Shown here: one piece after another, positions 1 through 11,800 of the stretch
Position numbering within the stretch: position 1 is the stretch's first letter
Layout of the letters: the number at the start of each line of letters is the position of its first letter
From: Lactifluus volemus
Lineage: Eukaryota; Basidiomycota; Agaricomycetes; Russulales; Russulaceae
Reading direction: 5' to 3'
NCBI GenBank assembly: GCA_022376515.1
Contig: WTXI01000042.1
Location: 62,001-126,000, forward strand
DNA length: 64,000 nucleotides
Notes under the pieces: generated by a model
What the model saw: only the letters and a program-made list of their open reading frames with translations
Databases searched by the model: none
Told to the model about the DNA's origin: nothing
Made by a program: the position numbers and the translations under genes

Positions 1-1365
1 TCGCGAAACAATGCTTCATTCGACGCCAAAAATTCGCGTACCTCGCCCTTCGCGTGTGACGGGCCGCCAGATCCACCCCAGCGTAGCGCCGTCGGCCCGT
101 CCCCGGCGAGAACGAGCAGCGTAAAAGAATGAGGGGAGAGGTACGAGATGACCAAATCCCTAAGTTTCGCATCTGCCCCGTCGGTGCCGGCATCGAAATG
201 CTGCACATGTGCGGACGGATCACCCGGCCGAGGCTTGATGCACACTCCGAGCGCATGCGCACGCCGCGCCAGGAAAGCGTTGACGAAATGACGCGCAGCG
301 CGCTCGAGTATCGTGGGTCGTTGCCAGCCAATTCCCCCACCTTTCGCGAGTGCTGGGCTGTAAGACGGAGAGGCGGACCAGCTGATGGGTTTGGGCTCTG
401 GCCGTTTGTACACGTCGAGGTGGTGGCGGTAATGGAGGACGGCAGCTTGACGAATGATACGTGGGGCGACGAGAAAGAGGATGAATGGGTGAGTCGCGAG
501 TGCTGCGAGTACGGTGAGTGTCCTGAATGGGGAAACGTGTTTGGCGCGCAGGGATGCCGAGAATTTGAAGGCGCCTGTTGGGTTGTATGGATGAACTCAG
601 ATATGGGGCAGTGCTACGTCCGAATCGATTTGGAAAAAGGGAGCGCGAACGGAGACGGTATATGTGCCAAGACGGGTCATTGAATGGTGAGACGTGAAAA
701 GGACGTGGGAAGGACCATTGGTGGTCGAAACTGTGTGAAGCATGAAGAGAAGTTGTCAGACGAGGTTGCAAGACCTACTTGACATTAGGAGCTTCTTCAG
801 CCCTTCCCACTTCAAGGATATGGACACGGCATTCGCCAAAGGTATTGTGAATCTGTAGCATCATATAAGGTGATGCTTCAAACGTAGGAGAGACACACTG
901 GATACGCACCTCGAGCACCACAACCCATAAACTACGGTCGTCCCTCCGGTAGCAAAAATATACAACCAGTGGATTCAGAGCAGCTTGACATAGTGAGTAT
1001 CCAGGCATCATCCAACTGTTCTTCAGCATGTTCAACGCCAAAATCATCCAACGCCCATAAGATTTGTTCGTATTGACGAAACCTTCCCGCCGTCAACTCG
1101 CACTACATAGGCCAAGAATCCGCCCATAGGTGCCTCCGTATGAAAATAGAAATTCATTCAGATCGACAAATGAGCTGACTCGAGAGCTGAGAGGGGTAAA
1201 ATCAGGGAGAATACAGGGTATGTGAGGGAGGAGGCGTGCATGGGTGGTTATCGAGTGAAGAGCGTATGCTCGCGGGGATGTTTTATGATTGTGTGGTCGA
1301 GGAATACTAGGGGAGTAGAGCACATAGGATAAGCCAAGGCATGAGAGGAAGACGATCCCATCCAC
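1..1365 (-). pseudogene. DUF1365-family gene, decayed copy A (3' end beyond window)
   Basis: This is a second copy of the DUF1365 gene at 17206-18918, in the same orientation and cut by the window edge. The DUF1365 landmarks remain visible: the YSP membrane-anchor exon near 1365, the block with VYFCY near 950, the NTFGE motif near 850 and the FHVSPFND motif near 690. The frame is broken at least twice. A short deletion near 1100 removes the codons after RILGL and leads to a stop. A one-base insertion after FHVSPFND (about 685) throws the rest out of frame. I infer a pseudogene, because the paralogue reads through both places. Its presumed promoter side carries the retrotransposon at 1498-3524. 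Confidence 0.75.
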
Positions 1366-1497
1366 AGGTGGGGCCCCTTAGTTGGTCACCGCACTCGCTA
1401 TAACACATCGGTGTTGGTGGTTCAAAAGTTAGTCGCGGCAATCACGAGGAGACAAGGCCCCGGGCCGGGATCATCCATGCTTCGCCATCACGTGCTG

Positions 1498-3524
1498 GGG
1501 CCCCATCACCATCCACGGTTGGCGCCCCTCAAGGCTCCCCTATCTCCCCGGTCCTCTCCATCATCCATACATACCCCCTCCTCCTCAAAATGCTCCAGTG
1601 GAACAACACAAGCCCCTCCATCTACGTATGACGCTGTCACCCAGAGGAGTGGCTCACTCGCTCAGGCCTCGGCATCGAGCCCGAGCTTACCTACTTTGCC
1701 CGACCTCGCTCACGGGCTGAACGCCCAACACACGTCTACCTCCCCTTCCTGTCCCACTCCACCTACTACAGAGTCGATGCTGCTAACTGTGTCCGCTATC
1801 TAGGTTTCCACATCGACTTCAAACTCCAATGGAAACAACACATTTCCATCGTCGTCAACCACGTCAAATCTACACTCAAATCACTTCAGCTCCTCAGCAA
1901 CTTAGTCAGGGCCTTGACTTTACCCGGTGGTGCTTGGTGTACAACAACATCTGCCTCCCAGTACTCACATACGGTGTACAGCTTTGTTACAAAGGCCAAG
2001 TAGGCCTTGTCAAACAACTCCAAGCAGCCCAAAACGAAGCAATTCGCATTATATCGGGTGCCTTCAGAACAGCCCCACGCGAGTCGCTACACCAACTCAT
2101 GGCCATCTTCCCCATTGATATCCGCATTAAGCTACTAATCAAAAACTCTGCCCTCAGACTCTACCGCCTCCCTTGAAGCAGCCAATTCTTCAAACGCCTG
2201 GAGCAGTGCCACCGATCTGGCCTCCCGCTTCCGTGCCTCCCTGCCCGCAACCGCCCCGCCCGCTCCCGCCTAGTAGATCTAGCCGGTCTTGTCCCAACCC
2301 ACGGCCCTCGCCTTCGCTCACACGCCCGTGCGCCCTGGAACCTGCGCAGCTGGGACGACAGACTCACCCAAGATCCCCGAGTTCGCCACGGAGACGAGAG
2401 GAAAACCTGGATCGCTGCACTCAAGTCCGAAATGGCCCCCAGTGAAACCCAAAAGCTGGTAATTTTTTGCCGCGGTGCCCTTACTAACGCCGACAGAGAA
2501 GACAACACCCCCATCGGCATCGCAGCTGCGGTAGCATATGCAAATGGAAGAGAAATCCGCCATTCCAAATGCCCCCTAGGGCTAACAGTTGCGGCACTCC
2601 ATACCGAACTCGCAGCCCTGGATACCGGGATCACGCTTGCCAAACCATCCTCACCAACCACCCAGTCGCCCACCTCCTCCTCATCTCCCCAGACCCCACT
2701 GCTATCTCCAGCATATTTAAGCCTGGCCCTCACCCTGGCCAACCCCTCTCCCTCACCTTCAGACAGACAGCTGATAATCTTCAAGATACGGATAGTCTGT
2801 GCACCACAAGACCGCTCGCTTCACGGCTTTGCCCGTGCCAAGCATCTCACAAACACGATCGCCTCGCGCCCTCTCCCGCCCAACCACCGCGAACCACACA
2901 CGATCAGCTAACAACGTCGCGAAACCAAATTCACGGCAATCGACACTTGGGCCGATCGCTGGCTGAGCAACAATCGCCTCTCTCAAACCTACATTGCCCT
3001 CCCCACCCCGCCCAGCGGCAAAATCCCGCCAGTAATCCAAGGATTGAAGGGACACGAGACGGCGGTTTTCTCCACCCTCGTCAGGCTCATCATGGGCCAC
3101 GCCTTCATCGGTTCGTACACGGCCAAATTCCGCCCAGACCTTCCCACGAACTGCCCCTGCGTCATCGCAGCCTGCCCGCTCTATGACAACGCCCGACGCG
3201 ACATCCTCCAACCGGTGGACCGTGACCTCTCACTCCCCATCCCTACTGAGCACAGCCTAAGGAGTGAAAGGAGTGAGCTTATATATCAAATCGACCCGCG
3301 CCTGCATGCTCCCGAGACAAGTCTGGGACCCGGGACAGACCCTGTATAAATGCTAATTAGTGTACTTGTAAACCGTACGGTATACTACCCCTCCCCGCAC
3401 CCACACAACCACGAAAATGTCGAGTACACCACTACGCTCCTTACTTCCCCAGCCGCCTTTACAATCCCACCGCGTCCTTGTCATAGCCACATGTTGCGAA
3501 ATATAAATGCAGACTTAAAAAAAA
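1498..3524 (+). mobile_element. 5'-truncated non-LTR (LINE-like) retrotransposon, decayed
   Basis: Translated fragments in several frames match the C-terminal half of a fungal LINE polyprotein. A reverse-transcriptase tail with YLGFHIDFKLQWKQHI lies near 1790-1860 and continues through LTYGVQLCYK near 1960-1990. An RNase H-like segment (RGALTNADREDNTPIGIAAA) lies near 2470-2530. A C-terminal segment with HAFIGSYTAKFRPDLP, NCPC and a CPLYD block lies near 3090-3200. Frames shift between these parts, so the element is dead. The 3' end has an A8 run at 3517-3524. The paralogous locus at about 19050 lacks the element and joins the two flanks almost directly, which sets the borders. I see no long target-site duplication. 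Confidence 0.85.
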
Positions 3525-3575
3525 CAACTTGGTCTCGATCCTCGAACACACGATCGACGGTGACTATTAACTAAG

Positions 3576-5377
3576 ATGTCTCCTGCTAATCTTCTAGGAA
3601 CTGTACAAGAACAGCAATGCTAAGCGTCAAGAGCGTCTCAAATCGCGCTTTCGTGATCGTGGCGGGCACGCTTTTGCTTCACGCGCGGGTTCCTTGATCT
3701 CGGACTTATCATGTTTTACTTTTTGCTTCTTCAACACACAAACCAACATCTTTGTGCCGTCGGAGGGGAAATGTCCTCGTTGATATCCTCCTTTCACATG
3801 GCGTCAACGGAGAATCAAGAAGCGCGCTTCGTGCAAGTCGGCAGTTACCCCCAAATCGCGCGCTCCAGCTGCGCCCAAGGCGGCAACCAAAACCAAGACA
3901 TTCACGCACTGGCACCTCAAAGCGGGGCACACCCAAATCTGTCTACACCACGTAGGAATGAGGGGAAGGAAACACCTTACCTGGCACGAAGACGTCCCGT
4001 GGCAGATTGAAGACACCAAAGTTGCAGGAGACCATGACAAACGATGGTGAAGTGCGCCGCTTGCATCGAGTTTGTCACTCACTGAGCAACTGCTACGTTT
4101 CCAGGCCTTCTCTCCCCCGCGTTACTGCTCAGCGGATGCCCTTCGCTGATCAACTTGCAGCTTCCAGTACGTGTTCCCTCTGTTATTCTGACGTAAACGC
4201 GATAGCTCTGGGCTCAGCCTAGTGCTTCCTTTGCTTCACAGTAAATTCCACCAAGACTCCTACCACTTTCCCAACTTCAGAAAAGTCTCGGCCCGCTGCC
4301 GCTCCCATGTCTGACGTCCCTTCTCTGTTGGGAAAAGTGGAAAGACAGTCGAAAAATGTAAAGGTAAAGCTGCTGTTATGGACCGGCTCCCACGCTATTC
4401 CGAAGAGCTTGGGGCTGCCAACGAGATGACATCGATGCCCGCGAAGACGACCATGTCTCCCCTTGTCCTCGCCATTGAGAATCAACGGAATGTTGCCCAA
4501 GAGAGAACAGGGACCACCGCTGCGCCACGGAATGAACGATCCAATAATAGCGGGACGAAGCATCCTCTGGGAGCAGCAAAAACTGTTCTGCATGCGGTCA
4601 GTGAACTAGAGGATAGCGACTCCGACGACTCGGATGTACCTTTGGCAAAGGTTTATGCAAAATGTGCAGATACGCAGGCAAAGAGCCGGGAGGAGGAACC
4701 GCTGCCACAGCAGAAGAAGCGCCGATCGGCTATAGCCAAGATACATCTAAGGTATCATCTTTGACAAAAGTGTCATGCCCGACCCCTCACTGACCTTCTC
4801 CGAAGAAGCGCACAGGAGCCCGAGCTGACCCTAGTAGCAGCTCAAGGAAAGTGAGGGTATCGCAGGAGAAGAATGCGCATGCAAAGGCGCCGCGTAAACG
4901 TACAAAAGTAACGATGGACGATACCAAAGGCGAGAAGGAGCACGAGGACGAGCCACCAAAGAAGAAGCGTCGGCGTGCTGCCGATCCCGCAATGAGGTAC
5001 GCCCTTTTCTTCTGGAACGGTTTCTCTAATCTCTGTTTGGGGACTCACGTTGGATAGTTGCCGTCCCAGGAAGGAGGACGAGGAAATCACGAGGTCGGCG
5101 CGCGAAGTGTCGGTTGTGACCATGGATAGAGTTCGTTCATCCTTTGGATATGTCGTGATATAGGAAGTGCTGAGACCGCTTTTTATTTAATTTTTCCAGC
5201 CAATGCCGTCGCCCGTAAGACAGCAACAACTAGAGCCTGCGGCGCACCGAAAACCTGCGTCAAAAGCAAAATTACCCTCACACACCACCACTGCCACACG
5301 AGCTCGCCGCCCCCTTGGGCTACCACGAGCTGTCCTTCGACGCATCAAGATCAACCCACAGACTCTTCCGGCATTAG
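3576..5377 (+). pseudogene. Lys/Arg-rich protein, decayed copy A
   Basis: This copy matches the gene at 19103-20915 almost throughout, including its introns. A one-base insertion in the first exon (about 3605) turns the reading frame into a stop right after MSPANLLGTVQEQQC, whereas the paralogue continues with DSKAKRQERLKSRF. Further indels occur downstream, for example near 4745, where the AVDG codons of the paralogue are lost. The PSEGNVL block, the acidic SDSDDSD stretch (about 4620), the PPKKKRRR basic cluster (about 4960) and the basic C-terminus are still recognisable. I infer a pseudogene created by segmental duplication. Confidence 0.7.
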
Positions 5378-5691
5378 GTGGCGTCGACGACGACGATCCT
5401 ATCTATTTATTTTCTTCGGTCGGAACCAAGTCAGACAACTGCTCACTTCTGTCATCTTGATTTCATATTCATTTCTTTTTTTCGTTCGATCTGTACTTTT
5501 CATTGTCAATCTACCCTGACTGTCTCATTAGTACAACACATTCTCATTTTCTTGCAATGAATATCTGTTTCTCGCTTTCCGTCTATCGGCCCCCTATAAG
5601 ATGAAAGCATGACCGATGATTGAGGCTAACTCGTACAACTACCTAGTGAGCGAATCACTAATACAAACGCAAGATGTCCTACACAGCATTG

Positions 5692-6440
5692 CTCCAGCAC
5701 GATGAGGTGGCGGCGGCCCGGGCAATGTGGGACGGCTGCTTGACGAAGAATACGTGGGAGAAGATGAATTGGTGAGTCGCGAGTGCTGCGAGTACGGTGA
5801 GTGTTTCTGAATGGGGCAACGTGTTTCGCGCGCAGGGATGCCGAGAATTTGAGGGCGCCCGTTGGATTGTATAGATGAACTCGAATATGCGGCAGTGCTA
5901 CGTCCGAATCGATATGGGAATAGGGAGCGCGAGTGGAGATGGTGTACGTGCCAAGACGATCATCGAATGCTTGAGGCTTGAAAAGCACTTGAGACTTTCG
6001 GAAGGAGCATCGGTGGTCGAAGCTATCGGAAACATGAAGAAACGCTGTCAGACGAGATGCAAGACGTACTTGTATCAGGCACGGTTCTATTCCCTCCCAC
6101 TTCAAGGACTTAGAGATGTCGCTCGCCAAAAGTACTGTGAATCTGTAGTGTCGTAAGGTGATGCTTCAAACGTTGGAGATACACACTGGACACGCACCTC
6201 GAATCTACTATCCATAGCAAATTATCCTTGATTCCCTCAAATCCACTTAGTCTGCTTGGAATCGTGGACATATCCAGGCGTCTACCATTTGCTGTTCAGT
6301 GTGTCAAATCACCGGGACCTTTTTTCATCGTATCGATGCCCAGGCCAAGAACCATCCACAAATGCCCCTGTATGACAAGGTATGTGAAAGTATGCCTCGA
6401 GTCAATGGAGAGGAGGCGTGGATGCGTGGCCATTGTTTGG
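5692..6440 (-). pseudogene. DUF1365-family fragment, third copy
   Basis: Directly after the copy-A duplication ends, the sequence jumps back into DUF1365 homology. The FDHRCSF and LPHIRVHL blocks (about 5870-6030), the SFEAS-like block (about 6160) and scattered 5' exon pieces (about 6340-6430) are recognisable on the minus strand. Large internal deletions and frameshifts exclude a product. Its position after a complete duplicated unit suggests that the duplication was once a tandem array of which only this stub survives. That history is inference. Confidence 0.6.
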
Positions 6441-6643
6441 TCTGAGCAAGTTACGGGATTTTCCTCGCTTCAACTGTAGTCGCGTGATTCGCATGTGGAC
6501 CGCTTGCGATGGGGACAGTACCAAGAACAGTACAGTACTTCATTAGCTTCATTCGTCGACTACTGTACTGGTACAGTAGTCTGGGGGCCGTACACCACCA
6601 TAAACAGCAACATACAATAGTACATATCATAAACTAATAATTT

Positions 6644-8343
6644 CTAAACAGGCGCAATTGAAGTTATTTTTTCTACGTCGCTCTCTAGGCCTCCTCCTAA
6701 TTCCAATCCCCACGCATTGACGTGCAGCTGCTCTTCAGTGCAGATGTAAGTATTCAACTGGTTCGTCTGTGACATTGAATCGTGTTCGCGCGTGGTGTGA
6801 ATGGCTACATGCATTCCAGTGGGTGAGATAACCCCGGAAAGCACGCTGAACCTCGGGAACGAGCGACCACTACTTGGAACGCGATCGGCCCTAATAGGCA
6901 TCAGCCACGTAAGTGGGAAGAAGAAAGTCAAGGCAGGAGGCCGTACATCTCAGAGGAAAAGTTTATCAGAGAGCGATATATTCGCGTTGCAGCGATGGCA
7001 ATACTATCAGAGCCGGAATATGAAACATCTATGTTGTGGGATGTATGAGAAACAGGCATCGTTGTCCACACACGGAAAAGAAAGAACGTACAGAGTCAAG
7101 AGCAACTTGAATTTAAGGAACATCTGCAACAAAAAAATAGATGTGATCAAAGAAGAGAAGCGTCGAGGGCCTAGTAGAATGCTGACCGTTGGCGGGACCT
7201 CAGCAACAACAGCAAGTAAAAACCAAATGAGCCCCTGTTCAACGGAACAACATCAGCGAATGGAAGAAATGGAAATGTGTCACCATCTACCTGTTTCCAT
7301 AGAAAGTCCCCCAAACTGAGCATGCCCCCGCCTTGCAGGCGTAGGTGAAGCAGGCTGGCGAGCATCATGAGTAACATAGAGTCGGTAGCGAGCGTGGAAA
7401 TGGCATTCAGTTTGGTGGTGTCGGAGTTGGATAGCGTACAACGTTCCTCAGGTATCCATACGGAACCGGAACGGATCTGGAGACAGATCAGTGCCAACGA
7501 TCATGAGGTAGCTAGATTTCGTTATTTACCCGCACGATTCCTGACGCCAAAACAAGCGCGTATGAGATCTCGGGTCCACCTGCCAGTGCAGAGGAAGAGA
7601 CCTATCTTGGATGAGTTAACCATACGATGGTGGCAAGCGCCAGAATGATCTTATTTCTTATCCAAATGGCGACGCTAGTGCCACCATTCCACCATTAGTC
7701 CTTTCTTCCCAAAGACGAACCTAGTGAGAGAGTGCAGGGATGGACGTACACGCGGAGCATCAACAATAGTGATGCGCAGGCCAACGCAAAAATAGCTGAA
7801 AATCTTAAAGGAGAAGAGACAGAGCACACAAGTCAGCAATTAGGATTCTTTAAATGGAGGAAGTGGATCGAAAAGGATGCTTACAAGTTGAAAAATGATC
7901 CACAGCTTGAGATCGTTGGTCATCACGAGGCAGTCCAATTCACGGGCACTACATGTACCAGACAGTTGATTGGCGTATAGATGTCAAGTTCGACGATGTC
8001 GAGGATCATTTCCATCAGGGTAGCTATCCGCATCAGGGAATAAATCTAGAGAAGGTGAAAGGTCAGTTGTAGGCGTCTGAGGAAATTTTAAAGAGACCCC
8101 GTTAGCACGGACCCATATTGTCCAACGATAGGGATGAATCCCTTTGATGACACTCGACTCGAAATCCAGAGTGGTGAAGAATTCCCAACTGAGAAGTGGA
8201 AGGTTGACATGATAGAACCTGTAGCGAAATGCTGGAGGCAGACAACGCACAGGAGGATGCCATGAAAAGCATGCCAGAGCGTCACCGCTGCCCCTGTTGG
8301 AATATGGGTTTAGTTGAATTCGAAACGTAGATTGAGGCTGCAC
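6644..8343 (-). pseudogene. Multipass membrane protein, WEFFTTLDFEW family, probably damaged
   Basis: This is a paralogue of the gene at 38699-40449, read on the minus strand. Matching blocks in order are LWHAFHGILLCVVCL (about 8280), WEFFTTLDF and YRWTIW (about 8180-8110), IYSLMRIATLM (about 8050), the NSDTTKLN...LLHLRL segment (about 7440-7330), FHIPALIVL followed out of frame by IAATRIYRSL (about 7000), and a C-terminal MHVAIHTTREHDSMSQ block (about 6800). The segment between LWHAF and WEFFTT is out of phase unless an implausibly short 30-nt intron is removed. The FHIPAL exon also changes frame. No convincing start exon is visible. I call it a likely pseudogene, though an unusual splice pattern is not excluded. 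The family is lineage-specific and of unknown function. Confidence 0.55.
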
Positions 8344-8823
8344 GGCGAGGACAATATATAGCTAGCAGAAGCCAAATCATATTCACGTTACAGATGAGGC
8401 TGTGATTATGAGGAAGCGTGGCATGATTTAGGTGATGTGTTGCGCCTCCAATGTCACGTGTTCGGTGGCTGACTCGGAGGTTTCCAGCGACAAGCGCCCA
8501 ACACTCGTGTTCCCTTTACTATCTATCAAAGCCACCAAAATTAAAGTATACTACAACTTCAAAACTTCAAAACTGGTGTATTAATGTCCGTCACTCTAGC
8601 ACTGATGGTGTCAGCGTGTCGGAGGTCGAACAAAGTTTGATTGTGCAAGGAAAGGCGTTGATATTCCTCGTGGGGTGAAGCTTTCAGCTTTCAGTTGGGC
8701 GCATTAGCGGCTGCCTCATATATACAACCATTTAGCGCCTGTCCTTAATTATATGACAGACAGTCGTACCTTGCGCCCTCCAACCAGGAATCCTCTTACC
8801 GCCCTCATCCTCACTCGAGCCCT
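8344..8823. other. Intergenic region upstream of the NACHT-ankyrin gene
   Basis: This lies between the divergent membrane-protein remnant and the NLR. No open reading frame here has family resemblance. It presumably holds the NLR promoter, but I see no clear TATA element. Confidence 0.4.
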
Positions 8824-11800
8824 ATGTCGCTACCTGAAACCCCCTCCGCCGCTCCCGCTGAGAATTCCGACTTCCAGTCCATCTTCGATGAAGCCGTGAA
8901 AGAATATAATAAGAAAACCAATGGAAATATTACTTCTCATCCTCTACTCCTCGAACTGGGGTCTTGCACATCTGTGGACGACATTCTCACTGTGCTCCAC
9001 AGGAAAGACCAGGACCTCAGAGCATCTCGGAGTCGCACTGAGAACCTGAATAAGTTTCTCATTCCGATTATAAATGTTCTCTGCACATTTTCGTCCACTA
9101 GGGGCGTCGGCCTCGTAGGTGTCAAATTCCTAATTCGGAATCAGTACGCTACATGTTTTCAGGTATTCCCACCGTCAAAAGTTATTTTCGCTGGCATTGG
9201 AATCCTCCTCTCGGTTGGTACATACATTTTCCCACTGGATACGCTCTTGTGACCCTAAAGTCTTTCAGGCGGCCAAAGATGTCCATACTAGCAGAGAAGC
9301 ACTTACCGATCTCTTTTCTCGAATTAGACACTTTTTTGCGCGCCTTGAGGTTCACACCAAGACCGACATTCCGCTGACTACGGCGATGAAGCGAATAATC
9401 ATAGAGATCATGACAGAAGTACTCTCTATCCTTGCGATCGCAACAAAGGAGATCAAGCAGCCAGTAACAAGTGAGCTTATCCCTGCATAATCTAACATCC
9501 ACAACTCACGTCCGTTTAGTAAGATATTTCAAAAAGCTAATCGGGAACAGAGATGTTGAAGATTCGCTACAGAAGTTGGACACATTGACGCAGGCAGAGA
9601 GCTCGATGGCGCAAGCAGAGATTCATAACATCACTCTCAATGTCCAGCGTTCGTGATCTTTCTTACTCGCAAGTCGCAACTGTTCTTTGCGAAAGCTTAA
9701 CATTCCTACAGGAAACCAGCTCCGTGACCGCCTTCTAACATGGCTTTCTCCCCCAGACCCATCCCAAAATCGTCACCTCGCGTGTCGTGCTCACCACGAG
9801 GGGACCAGCCAATGGCTCTTTCAAAACACCATGTTCAACGAATGGAAGTCGACTGGTTCCCTTTTGTGGCTTTATGGAAACCGTACGTCGCTCTTCGCAC
9901 TCATCGCACAAATACCGCTGACAGTATTTTTGATTTGATAGCGGGCTGTGGCAAGACTGTTATCTGGTTTGTCGTCACAGATCATTCCCAACATGTCAAA
10001 CTTACGCAGTCAAACAGCTCCACGATCATAGAGGATATCATGGCCTTGCGCGACGCTGGAAGGGCCTCCGTAGCCTATTTTTACTTTGACTTTCGGGATA
10101 CAAATAAACGAAGTTGTCAAGACCTGCTCCGTTCGCTCCTTATCCAACTTTCTGCTCAGTCAAATCATTCCTTCGATACACTCTCCCGGCTTCATTCAGA
10201 ACATGATGACGGATCAAGGCCGCCTAGTGATGACGCGATGGTGGAATGCCTCAAAGAAATGCTCTCTACCGCGGACCAAAACTCAACATACATTATCATC
10301 GACGCTCTCGATGAATGTCCACATACCTCTGGGATTCCATCTCCCCGAGAACGTGTCCTCAATCTGCTGAAGGAGCTGGTTGAACTTCGCCTCCCAAGTC
10401 TTTGTGTCTGTGTCACCAGTCGGCCGGAGTTTGACATTCGGCTTGTCCTCGAGTCCTTGACGCAAAACCGTATATCCCTCCACAGCGAAAATGGACAAAT
10501 GGAAGACATCATCAGTTACATCAAATTTGTGGTTGATTCGGACGATGCGATGCAGAGATGGAAGGAGGAGGACAAGATCCTGGTCATCAAGACTCTATCA
10601 GAAAATGCAGGTGGAATGTAAAGCCGTTGTTTTACATCCATGATGATGTTTCTTACACCGTCTCACAGGTTTCGCTGGGTGTCCTGCCAACTGGAGGCCC
10701 TTCGCCGCTGTATCCCATCAAGTGTGCGACGTATTCTCGAAGATTTGCCTAAAACGTTGGACGAAACCTACCAACGTATACTGAAGGAGATTAATAAGGC
10801 AAACGGAATGCTGGCTCATCGTTTGTTGCAATGCCTTGCCGTTGCCGCCCGCCCACTCCGTGTCAAGGAACTTGCAGAAGTCGTTGCAGTTAATTTTGAA
10901 GCAGAAGGGACTCCGATGCTAGACCCAGATCTGCGCTGGGAGGGTCAGGAAGATGCTGTGCTTGCGGCATGTTCTACGTTGGTCACCATTTTGAATGACA
11001 GTGACGGCGAAAACGACGACGACCCAGACGACCATGGCGACCACGATGACACCAGGGTTGTGCAATTTTCCCATTTCTCCGTATTGGAGTTCCTCACGTC
11101 ATCTCGCCTTGCTACATCAAGCAGAGATGTTTCGTGTTATCATCTTTCTATGGACGAAGCACATACGACTTTTGCGCAAGTGTGTCTTGGCGTCCTGCTC
11201 CAATTGGACGAGCACGTCGACCGAGATAGAATCAAATCCTTTCCACTGGCTCGATATGCTGCTAAACATTGGGCCATCCATGCTCGGTTCAAGGACGTTT
11301 CGACACGCATCAAGGATGGGATGAGACTTCTGTTCGACACGGACAAGCCACACTTTGCAGCTTGGCTCTGGATACATGACCCAGACCGACAACCTTGGGA
11401 GCCCACGATCGCGACATTCCCACGCCCAGAGAAACCTAAAGCAACCCCTCTGTACTACGCAGCCCGACTCGGACTCGTGGAGATGGTAAAGCATCTCTTC
11501 CGGAAGCGTCCGGAGGACCTATATGCAAGATGTGGCTACCATGTAACTGCATTACACGCGGCGTTATGGGAAGAGCACGACGAGGTTTCAAGGTTTCTCC
11601 TTTCTCACGTCACGGATATGGATCTCCGCGGAAGGCAGGACTTCACTCTGCTCCATGTATCATCGGACGTCGCACACGTTGAAATTGGGCAGTGGCTGCT
11701 CCGTCATGGTGCGAATGTGGATGCTAGAAATGCAGACGATTGCACCCCGTTGCTCGTAGTGGCAGGGTATCGACGTCTGCGGTCCAATCAAATGATACCT

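Noticed and set aside
6510..6590. GTACAGTA-type short inverted repeats
   Set aside because: Only 8-12 bp and imperfect; not distinguishable from chance in this AT-balanced stretch.
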